Shown here: positions 8,304-13,624 of the stretch, in pieces | Layout of the letters: each line of letters begins with the position of its first letter | Numbering within the stretch: position 1 is the stretch's first letter | Source: Pseudomonadota bacterium | Lineage (GTDB): Bacteria; Pseudomonadota; Alphaproteobacteria; Rhizobiales; Xanthobacteraceae | Reading direction: 5' to 3' | Assembly (NCBI GenBank): GCA_023386885.1 | Contig: JAEWIX010000049.1 | Span: 1-13,624 of the forward strand | DNA: 13,624 nucleotides | Program-made: the position numbers and the translations under genes | Notes under the pieces: model-generated | Told to the model about the DNA's origin: nothing | The model's database searches: none | What the model saw: the letters and a program-made list of their open reading frames with translations, nothing else

Positions 8304-9220
8304 AACGGATTCACTGAGAAATACCGCAGCCACAGGTCGGTGTAGCGGCCTTTTTCCCAAATGCGAAACAGCGCCCAGTTCAAGGCCTGCCGCAGCACGT
8401 CGTTGCCTTTCTTGACGGCGATCCCAACACCCTCGCCGAAATAGCGGCTTTCGATGAAAGGCCCGCCGCTGAAGGCGCAGCAATTTTCGGAATCGGTGCC
8501 GTTGATCCAGAACGCCAGCGAGATGGCATCGCCGAAGATCAGTTCGACCTCGCTCTGCTTCAGCGCCTGCCGCAACGCCTCGTCATTCGGATAGGTATGC
8601 AGTTCGGCACCGGTGAACATCGCCTTCAGGTAGGCCTCGTGCGAGGAGCCGGCGATCACGCCCACTTTCTTGCCGTCGAGGGTTTCCGGGCGCACCTCGG
8701 CCGAGGTCGCACCGCGCCGCGCCACGAACCGCGCCGGAGTCCGGTAATACAGGTCGCTGAAATCGACCCGCTTGCGCAATTCCGGCGTCACGCTCAGCGA
8801 GGCGATGATGGCATCGCCGCGATTGCTGGCGATGGCATCGAGCAGGGTATCGAAGCGCCGCATCTGGATGGTGCAGGTGACCTTGATTTCGTCGCAGATC
8901 AGCCGCGCCAGATCGACATTGAAGCCAGCCGGATTGCCGTCCGGGCCGGTGAAGTTGAATGGCGGATAGTCCGTTTCGGTCATGAAGCGGATGACGGTGA
9001 GGCGCGACAGATCGGGGCGGTCGGGCCGCCGCCGTGGGTCCCAGAACCCCGGCACCGCCTGCGAGACAGCCGGCGGCGTGGAGGCACCCTCCGCCCGCGC
9101 GACGCCGGCCGGCAGGCCGAAGCCGGTTAACCATCCCAGTATGGCAAGACCGATCAGGCTACCGCGCGAACCACGTGGAACCATGAATCCGTTGAAGCGC
9201 TTCTCTATCTGTGGTTGCAT
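8300..9220 (-). CDS. Periplasmic substrate-binding protein, SBP family 3 (amino-acid type), orphan
   Basis: This is a 306-residue exported solute-binding protein. The signal peptide spans about residues 13-44 (basic VPRGSRG, hydrophobic LIGLAILGWLTGFGLPAG, cleavage near VARA-EG). An unusual proline/arginine-rich stretch follows (about 46-72, including VPGFWDPRRRPDRPDLSRL). The two-lobed SBP_bac_3 domain begins at about residue 73. Hallmarks are TDYPPFNFTGPDGNPAGFNVDLA (starting about residue 82), the DAIIASLSVTPELRKRVDFSDLYY segment, GKKVGVIAGSSHEAYL and GVGIAVKKGND. The paired Cys in ENCCAFSGG is notable. Start is the ATG at 9220, with GGAAG about nine bases upstream, or the internal ATG at 9184 directly before the signal peptide. 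No permease or ATPase gene is adjacent, so it serves a distant transporter or a sensory role. Ligand unknown; an amino acid is typical for the family. Confidence 0.88.
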   Translation of the reverse strand: MQPQIEKRFNGFMVPRGSRGSLIGLAILGWLTGFGLPAGVARAEGASTPPAVSQAVPGFWDPRRRPDRPDLSRLTVIRFMTETDYPPFNFTGPDGNPAGFNVDLARLICDEIKVTCTIQMRRFDTLLDAIASNRGDAIIASLSVTPELRKRVDFSDLYYRTPARFVARRGATSAEVRPETLDGKKVGVIAGSSHEAYLKAMFTGAELHTYPNDEALRQALKQSEVELIFGDAISLAFWINGTDSENCCAFSGGPFIESRYFGEGVGIAVKKGNDVLRQALNWALFRIWEKGRYTDLWLRYFSVNPF

Positions 9221-9246
9221 TATATGGGGCTTCCGCGTCGGGCGAT

Positions 9247-9254
9247 CTTATAGA
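9247..9254. promoter_or_regulatory. TATA-like core shared by divergent binding-protein and glycosyltransferase genes
   Basis: The segment reads CTTATAGA. On the minus strand it gives TATAAG (9252-9247), a good -10 box for the binding-protein gene 27 bases before its start. On the plus strand it gives TATAGA (9249-9254), a possible -10 box toward the glycosyltransferase. No convincing -35 box accompanies either. If both are real, the two genes compete for one short region. Confidence 0.3.
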
Positions 9255-9274
9255 CCATCCCGCGACAGACGCGA

Positions 9275-11392
9275 GTGCCGTTTGCGGTGTGGGGACGTCG
9301 CGTGGCCGCTGGGGACCATGTTGGGCGCGCCGGCGGGGAACCGGCGAGGCCGTTGAGAAACCGACGCAAGGAATCCTTGCGGTCACGACGGCTGCCGGAT
9401 TTTCTGACCCGGATGTATGGGCTGTCGCCCGAGACCAACAACCATTCATCTCGGGCGCCCGATTGCGAGATCGCCCCCGAACTCGACTGCCTGCGTGATT
9501 ATCTCGCGCCGGAATTGCTGCAAGCCGCCACCGAACGCAGCCGGTTGATCGGAACCGGTGCCGACCGTGTCTTGATCCAATGGGGCGTGCTCGACGAAGC
9601 CAGCTATCTGCAGCATCTGGCGGCCCACACCGGGGTCTGCATCGACGCTCCCTCGGACACCTTGCGCAGCACGATCCCGCTGCACAGCGAACAATTCCCG
9701 TGTGTCGCACAGCATGGCCTGCTACCGCTGCTTCGCGACGGAGAATATCTGCTGGGCATCGCCCCACGCATCCTGACGGCGCGATGGCTGAGCCGTTTCG
9801 CGATCCGATCGCCGGACATCATCAAGCGGCTCCGCCTGTTGCCTGCACCGCAACTGAACCAGGCGCTGATGACCCGCGCCTATGCCTCCCTGGCTTACGC
9901 GGCATCCGAAGGCCTCAACCGACGCTTTCCGGAATTGACCGCGGCCCCGTCCGCATTGCGCAACAGGCCTCCATGGCGATTCCGGCTTCGCCATGCCGGT
10001 TTCGTCGTCGCAGCCGCCGGCCTGTTGATGCTGCCGGCGTTCACGCTACTGCACATCGCAAGCAGCCTGCTCGCAATGTGGTTTCTGGCATTCAGCGCCA
10101 CGCGGATCATCGGCGCGCTCGTCCCGCAACCGCCGATCACGCCACTGCCCCGTCCGCAGGACGACGAACTGCCAGTTTATACCATCATCGCCGCGCTATA
10201 CCGGGAGGCGGCATCGGTTCGACAATTGCTGCAAGCCATCGCCGCGCTGGACTATCCGAAAGAAAAGCTCGACGTCATTCTGGTGGTCGAGCCTGACGAT
10301 CGCGAAACCCGCGCCGCCATTGCGGACTGGGGGCCGCTGCCGACGTTCCAGGTGCTGGTGGCGCCCGCGACCTTGCCGCGCACCAAACCGAAAGCGCTGA
10401 ACTGGGCGCTGCCGTTCGCGCGCGGCAGTTTCGTGACGATCTTCGACGCCGAAGACATTCCCGAACCGAACCAGCTTCGCACAGCACTCGATGCATTCCG
10501 CACGCATGGCGCGCGAACGGCCTGTGTGCAGGCCAGCCTCTGCATCAACAATCCGGCCGACAGCTGGCTGTCATGCATGTTCGCGGCGGAATATGCTGGA
10601 CAGTTCGATGTGTTCCTGCCCGGCCTCGCAAAGCTTGGCCTGCCGTTGCCGCTCGGCGGCTCGTCGAATCATTTCCGCACCGCGACGTTACGCGAGATCG
10701 GCGGATGGGACGCCTACAACGTCACCGAGGACGCCGATCTCGGCTTCCGGTTGGCGCGCTCCGGCTACCGCGCCTCCCCCTTCGCCTCGACCACCTTCGA
10801 GGAAGCCCCCGCTTGCTTCGACGGCTGGCTACATCAACGCTCCCGCTGGATGAAGGGCTGGATGCAAACCTGGGGCGTGCATATGCGCGCGCCACGCCGG
10901 CTGTGGCGGGAGGTCGGCATCAAAGGTGTTCTCTCGCTCAACCTTTTGATCGGCGGCAACGTGCTGACGGCCCTCGCCGCTCCGATCCTGCTGCTCGAAC
11001 TCGTAGCCTATCTCTGGCTCCGCACCGCCACGGATCAACCTTCCGCCCTGTTCACCGGCCCGCTGATGGAACTGCATATGGCGGCCATCGTCGCCGGCTA
11101 CGCCTCCACCGCCATCGTCGGCCTGATGGGACTGGCGCGGCGTAGCCAACTCCGTCGCGGTTGGGTTCTGCTGCTCACGCCGATCTATTGGGCGCTGCTC
11201 TCGGTCGCGGCATGGCGCGCGCTGTACCAGCTCTTCAAGGAGCCCTATCGCTGGGAAAAGACCGAGCATGGCCTGACAGCCCGACGGCAGCAATTGGCCG
11301 CGCCACGCTGGCAAAGCCTGCGTTTGGCGCGCGCCTGGGCACGGGCCGCCCCGAACGCGCGTCGCGACAGCCGTTTCAAAGATAGCGTTTGA
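9275..11392 (+). CDS. Family 2 membrane glycosyltransferase with GspE/MshE-like N-terminal domain
   Basis: The protein (up to 705 residues) probably adds sugars processively or to a lipid/polysaccharide acceptor at the inner membrane. Residues about 75-215 resemble the MshEN/GspE-N fold (LAPELLQAATERSRLIGTGADRVLIQ, then a cluster of VLDEASYLQHLAAHTG). Two hydrophobic segments follow (about 242-283). The GT-A catalytic domain (about 300-545) has DAED (391-394) as its DXD metal site, TEDAD (484-488) with the catalytic base and QRSRW (521-525), the QxxRW acceptor motif. Three to four C-terminal membrane segments (about 553-650) and the phrase EPYRWEKTEHG end the protein. The start is uncertain: GTG 9275 gives a basic leader, ATG 9413 retains every domain. 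No other polysaccharide gene is visible. The 3' end overlaps the convergent SCO gene by 17 bases. Confidence 0.9.
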   Translation: MPFAVWGRRVAAGDHVGRAGGEPARPLRNRRKESLRSRRLPDFLTRMYGLSPETNNHSSRAPDCEIAPELDCLRDYLAPELLQAATERSRLIGTGADRVLIQWGVLDEASYLQHLAAHTGVCIDAPSDTLRSTIPLHSEQFPCVAQHGLLPLLRDGEYLLGIAPRILTARWLSRFAIRSPDIIKRLRLLPAPQLNQALMTRAYASLAYAASEGLNRRFPELTAAPSALRNRPPWRFRLRHAGFVVAAAGLLMLPAFTLLHIASSLLAMWFLAFSATRIIGALVPQPPITPLPRPQDDELPVYTIIAALYREAASVRQLLQAIAALDYPKEKLDVILVVEPDDRETRAAIADWGPLPTFQVLVAPATLPRTKPKALNWALPFARGSFVTIFDAEDIPEPNQLRTALDAFRTHGARTACVQASLCINNPADSWLSCMFAAEYAGQFDVFLPGLAKLGLPLPLGGSSNHFRTATLREIGGWDAYNVTEDADLGFRLARSGYRASPFASTTFEEAPACFDGWLHQRSRWMKGWMQTWGVHMRAPRRLWREVGIKGVLSLNLLIGGNVLTALAAPILLLELVAYLWLRTATDQPSALFTGPLMELHMAAIVAGYASTAIVGLMGLARRSQLRRGWVLLLTPIYWALLSVAAWRALYQLFKEPYRWEKTEHGLTARRQQLAAPRWQSLRLARAWARAAPNARRDSRFKDSV

Positions 11393-11972
11393 GATCAGCA
11401 GCGGCGGCTTCCGGCGTCTGCTTCAGGTTGAACGGCGCAACGAAATTGCCCTTCTTGTCCATCAAGTAGATCAACGCGGTGTGATCCATGGTGTAGTCGC
11501 CGCCGTCCTTGGACGGAACCTTCTTGGCGTAGACACGAAATTCGGTGAGCACCTTGCTGACCATCGCGGCATCGCCGGTGAGCCCCTTCAGGTGCGGATC
11601 AAAACTGCTGAGATAATCCTTCATGACTGCGGCGGTGTCGCGGTCGGGGTCCACTGAAATGAAGTAGGCATTGACGCGATCTGCATCCTTACCCATCGCC
11701 CGCAGCACCTCGGACATTTCGAACAGCGAAGTGGGGCAGACGTCAGGGCAATGCGTGTAACCGAAGAAGATGATGGTCGGGCGACCTTGCAGGCTTTTCT
11801 CGGTGACGGTCTGGCCGGACTGGTCGGTGAGTTGGAAAGCACCGCCGATCGCCGCGGGTTTGGCGACATTGCCGAACCCACCCGCCAGCCACAGCACCAC
11901 CAGCAGACCGATGGCAAGGCTGCCGGCAAAAGCCGCGAAAATCACCAGCGGTCGGGTCGCACGATCGGTCAT
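11376..11972 (-). CDS. SCO1/SenC family copper chaperone
   Basis: This 198-residue, membrane-anchored, periplasm-facing thioredoxin-fold protein of the SCO/SenC/PrrC family delivers copper to, or reduces, the CuA site of cytochrome oxidases and takes part in redox signalling. One N-terminal hydrophobic anchor spans about residues 9-31. The copper ligands are all present: Cys75 and Cys79 in GYTHCPDVCPTS, and His164 in YTMDHTALIYL. The ISVDPDRDT stretch (105-113) is also family-typical. The ATG at 11972 is chosen because it lies directly before the anchor and has AAGGGAA eight bases upstream. The longer open frame to 12098 would add 42 atypical residues and cross a tandem repeat. No oxidase genes are adjacent. 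Its 3' end overlaps the glycosyltransferase gene. Confidence 0.94.
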   Translation of the reverse strand: MTDRATRPLVIFAAFAGSLAIGLLVVLWLAGGFGNVAKPAAIGGAFQLTDQSGQTVTEKSLQGRPTIIFFGYTHCPDVCPTSLFEMSEVLRAMGKDADRVNAYFISVDPDRDTAAVMKDYLSSFDPHLKGLTGDAAMVSKVLTEFRVYAKKVPSKDGGDYTMDHTALIYLMDKKGNFVAPFNLKQTPEAAAADLKRYL

Positions 11973-11995
11973 CGGAATTCCCTTACCCAAACGAT

Positions 11996-12017
11996 CCGGA
12001 CATACGTACCGGACATA
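11996..12017. repeat. Tandem 9-bp repeat upstream of the SCO gene
   Basis: CCGGACATA occurs at 11996-12004 and again at 12009-12017, a 13-base period, 24-45 bases upstream of the SCO start. On the minus strand each unit reads TATGTCCGG. The period is not a multiple of three, which argues against coding sequence and for a paired protein-binding site. No regulator is identified. Confidence 0.4.
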
Positions 12018-12074
12018 TCGGCCTCGACCGGCAGCCGACGGCCGGCCGATCAACGGGTTCCTGATAGAGGGTGG

Positions 12075-12099
12075 GGTGCTGCGGAGCAAGCTCTGCACC
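12075..12099. terminator. Possible stem-loop after the exported ClpP-like gene
   Basis: GGTGC (12075-12079) pairs with GCACC (12095-12099), and inside it GAG (12084-12086) pairs with CTC (12091-12093), with an asymmetric internal loop. The structure is 65 bases beyond the stop of the minus-strand gene at 12164. There is no U-run on either strand, so it is at best a weak or Rho-assisted terminator, or incidental. Confidence 0.25.
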
Positions 12100-12163
12100 G
12101 CGTCGGCAGTTCACGTCATGCTGAACAGTGCACCGGCTCAGCGCAATTGCCACATGAAGCGCC

Positions 12164-12622
12164 TCAGCGATACGTCACTTCGGCATTCATCAGGTAGCAC
12201 GGCCGGTACATGCTTTGGAGCTGGGCGCCGCGCAGAAAGATCATGTGACGGGTCAACCCGCCATGCCGTGCGATCCAGCGCTGCACCCGCGCCGGGTACA
12301 TCGCGTAGAGCATCCGCGTCGCCTGCCGATTGGTGACCGCGCGCCCATTGGCACCAACATCCCACGCAGCGTGGAAACCGAGTGCGGCGCGCGACGTCAC
12401 GCAAATCCGGCTCGACGGCACCGCACCGAGGATGATGGTGCAGGCCGAGGCGCACAGTCCGTCGATCACCACCTGCTCGCCGGAACTGCGCAGCGATTCG
12501 TATTTATCGACGTAGGTTCCGATCCGACCGCCGCGATCCTCGGCAATCCGCACCGCTGCATGACTGGCCACGATTCCCGCAAGCAGAACAACAGCCGCGA
12601 GCAGCCCCGTTGCGATCTTCAT
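12164..12622 (-). CDS. Exported small protein with ClpP/SppA-like serine-protease features, function unknown
   Basis: This is a 152-residue protein with a clear signal peptide (MKIATGLLAAVVLLAGIVASHA, cleavage near residue 22), so the mature form of about 130 residues is periplasmic or secreted. The core reads QVVIDGLCASACTIILGAVPSSRICV (50-75) followed by AALGFHAAW (79-87). A glycine-containing strand, a small-residue Ser (Ser59) at the start of a helix and a later GFHAAW His (His84) recall the clp/crotonase-fold proteases and the COG3904-type periplasmic proteins. Four cysteines (57, 61, 74, 142) could form disulfides. The C-terminal part (about 100-143) holds a conserved-looking ARVQRWIARHGGL and an RGAQLQSMYRPC end. 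I recall many unannotated Bradyrhizobium relatives of this type. The protease assignment is inference. The gene is separated from SCO by 191 bases and is divergent from the FAD dehydrogenase. Confidence 0.82.
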   Translation of the reverse strand: MKIATGLLAAVVLLAGIVASHAAVRIAEDRGGRIGTYVDKYESLRSSGEQVVIDGLCASACTIILGAVPSSRICVTSRAALGFHAAWDVGANGRAVTNRQATRMLYAMYPARVQRWIARHGGLTRHMIFLRGAQLQSMYRPCYLMNAEVTYR

Positions 12623-12659
12623 ATCCCAGCCCCAACGTCGAAGCGATTGTGTTTATTGG

Positions 12660-12673
12660 CGCGAACCTTCGCG
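12660..12673. promoter_or_regulatory. Perfect inverted repeat upstream of the exported ClpP-like gene
   Basis: CGCGAA (12660-12665) and TTCGCG (12668-12673) are perfect arms around CC, 38 bases upstream of the minus-strand start codon. It may be an operator or a leader hairpin. G+C-rich DNA gives such repeats by chance, so confidence is modest. Confidence 0.3.
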
Positions 12674-12746
12674 ATCAGTACCGTGTTGCGAGACGAGGTT
12701 TTTGTCCAGACGGGAACGCGGTTACGCACCAAATTCAACCCCAGTG

Positions 12747-12789
12747 TTGCGCGCAAGATGCAGTCGCGCGGACACGGAGCGTTGCGCAA
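12747..12789. promoter_or_regulatory. Pair of TTGCGC palindromes upstream of the FAD dehydrogenase
   Basis: TTGCGCGCAA (12747-12756) is a perfect 10-base palindrome and TTGCGCAA (12782-12789) a perfect 8-base one. Their centres are 34 bases apart, close to three helical turns. Both lie in the 247-base divergent region between the exported protein and the dehydrogenase. Two related sites on one face of the helix suit a dimeric regulator, but none is encoded nearby. Confidence 0.35.
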
Positions 12790-12817
12790 TTTCGTAAACA
12801 GTCTGTGTCACGAGCAG

Positions 12818-12847
12818 TTGACCGCTCATGAGCCAACGCGCTTTGAT
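12818..12847 (+). promoter_or_regulatory. Possible promoter of the FAD dehydrogenase
   Basis: TTGACC (12818-12823, five of six consensus bases) and TTTGAT (12842-12847, four of six) are 18 bases apart. They would start transcription just before the strong ribosome-binding site GGGAGGA (12856-12862). The leader would be very short, under 20 bases. Confidence 0.3.
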
Positions 12848-12869
12848 CGTTCCACGGGAGGAACCAACG

Positions 12870-13624
12870 ATGGCAATGGATGCGGATGTGATCGTCGTCG
12901 GCGCGGGGCTGGCGGGACTGGTCGCGGCAACGGAAATCGCCGATGCCGGCAAGCGCGTCATCGTGGTGGATCAGGAAGGCGAGCAAAATCTCGGCGGTCA
13001 GGCATTCTGGTCGTTCGGCGGCCTGTTCCTGGTGGACTCGCCGGAGCAACGGCGGCTCGGCATCAAGGACAGTATCGACCTCGCGATGCAGGACTGGATG
13101 GGCACCGCCGGCTTCGACCGCGCAGAAGATTACTGGCCGCGACGCTGGGCCGAAGCCTATGTCGCCTTCGCCGCCGGCGAGAAGCGCGACTGGCTGCGCG
13201 CCATGGGCCACCGGATTTTCCCCATCGTCGGCTGGGCCGAACGCGGCGGCTACGACGCCATGGGCCACGGCAATTCGGTGCCGCGCTTTCATGTCACATG
13301 GGGCACCGGGCCCGGCATCGTCGAGCCATTCGAGCGACGGGCGCGCGAGGCGCAGACGCGCGGCAGACTGGAATTCCGTTTCCGTCACCGCGTCGATGCC
13401 CTCACCTCGACCAACGGCGCCATCGACGGCGTGCGCGGCACGGTCCTTGAACCAACCGGCGTGGAACGCGGCGCTTCCAGTTCGCGCATTGTGATCGAGG
13501 AGTTTGCCCTAAAGGCGCAAGCGGTAATCGTCGCCTCCGGCGGCATCGGCGGCAACCACGACCTCGTCCGCAAGAACTGGCCGCGCCCCTTCGGCGCGCC
13601 CCCGAACCGGATGATATACCGCGG
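12870..13624 (+). CDS. FAD-binding dehydrogenase (COG3573 / fumarate reductase-flavoprotein-like), 3' truncated by window end
   Basis: The first 251 codons of a flavin oxidoreductase are present. The start MAMDADVIVVGAGLAGLVAA carries the GxGxxG dinucleotide-binding motif (residues 11-16), and the acidic end of the second strand (VIVVDQE) binds the FAD ribose. GGQAFWSFGGLF (about 51-62) is typical of the FAD_binding_2 family that includes 3-ketosteroid dehydrogenases and fumarate reductase flavoproteins. The WGTGPGIVEPFERRA and VASGGIGGNHDLVRKNWP phrases match the COG3573 predicted-oxidoreductase branch as I recall it. The ATG at 12870 has a strong GGGAGGA site seven bases upstream. The frame is open to the last base; full proteins are about 550 residues, so over half is missing. 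The last dozen bases read MIYR where I would expect MI(S/T)GVP, perhaps end-of-contig error. Substrate unknown. Confidence 0.9.
   Translation, partial: MAMDADVIVVGAGLAGLVAATEIADAGKRVIVVDQEGEQNLGGQAFWSFGGLFLVDSPEQRRLGIKDSIDLAMQDWMGTAGFDRAEDYWPRRWAEAYVAFAAGEKRDWLRAMGHRIFPIVGWAERGGYDAMGHGNSVPRFHVTWGTGPGIVEPFERRAREAQTRGRLEFRFRHRVDALTSTNGAIDGVRGTVLEPTGVERGASSSRIVIEEFALKAQAVIVASGGIGGNHDLVRKNWPRPFGAPPNRMIYR

Noticed and set aside
7132..8415. 427-codon plus-strand frame opposite lysS
   Set aside because: Its product is an Arg/His/Leu-rich shadow of the lysS codons with no domain and no ribosome-binding site. lysS is unambiguous.
11973..12098. Upstream extension of the SCO frame by 42 codons
   Set aside because: The added residues do not resemble an SCO N-terminus and cross the tandem repeat. 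The internal ATG directly precedes the membrane anchor and has a ribosome-binding site.
12215..13450. 411-codon plus-strand frame overlapping the exported protein and the dehydrogenase
   Set aside because: It becomes highly Arg-rich over the dehydrogenase, where the true frame has a clear FAD motif, a strong ribosome-binding site and remains open to the window end.

Overview
The window is G+C-rich, densely coded chromosomal DNA of an alphaproteobacterium. It most likely comes from the Bradyrhizobium/Rhodopseudomonas/Afipia group (Nitrobacteraceae). The reasons are a class I lysyl-tRNA synthetase, a DUF6460 membrane protein, a PyrD that closely resembles the family 2 enzymes of that group, and a dispersed 45-bp palindrome of a type I recall from Bradyrhizobium-like intergenic regions. 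The assignment rests on remembered family resemblance, not on a search.

Layout. Positions 1-77 are long C and G homopolymers that look like an assembly or sequencing artefact. They cut into the 5' part of an ATP-dependent DNA ligase gene (to 1544, +). A DUF6460 membrane protein (1659-1961) and a DinF-like MATE exporter (1978-3306) follow on the same strand. The MATE gene ends inside a hairpin-forming palindrome (3301-3345) that also lies at the 3' end of the convergent pyrD (3347-4441, -). pyrD is translationally coupled to an upstream DUF952 gene (4438-4791, -). A divergent regulatory region (4792-5001) separates this pair from a LexA/UmuD-like S24 regulator (5002-5628, +) and a TauE/SafE exporter (5725-6576, +). 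Next come lysS (6610-8241, -) and an orphan periplasmic amino-acid-type binding protein (8300-9220, -). Divergent to these is a membrane glycosyltransferase with a GspE/MshE-like N-terminal domain (9275-11392, +). Its 3' end overlaps by 17 bp the convergent gene for an SCO copper protein (11376-11972, -). The last genes are an exported protein with ClpP/SppA-like sequence features (12164-12622, -) and, divergently, a COG3573-type FAD-binding dehydrogenase (12870 onward, +) cut by the window end.

How the genes work together. Most are independent housekeeping or envelope genes: DNA end joining, pyrimidine synthesis, lysine charging, multidrug and anion export, oxidase copper delivery. The only clear pairs are DUF6460-MATE and DUF952-pyrD. 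There is no sign of phage, transposon, CRISPR, RNA gene or defence island. No intergenic stretch exceeds 300 bases. The most interesting parts are the self-cleaving-type S24 regulator with a perfect AT-rich dyad on its own promoter, the small exported protein with a possible serine-hydrolase motif, and the palindrome-rich divergent control regions. I do not see a convincing new multi-gene system.
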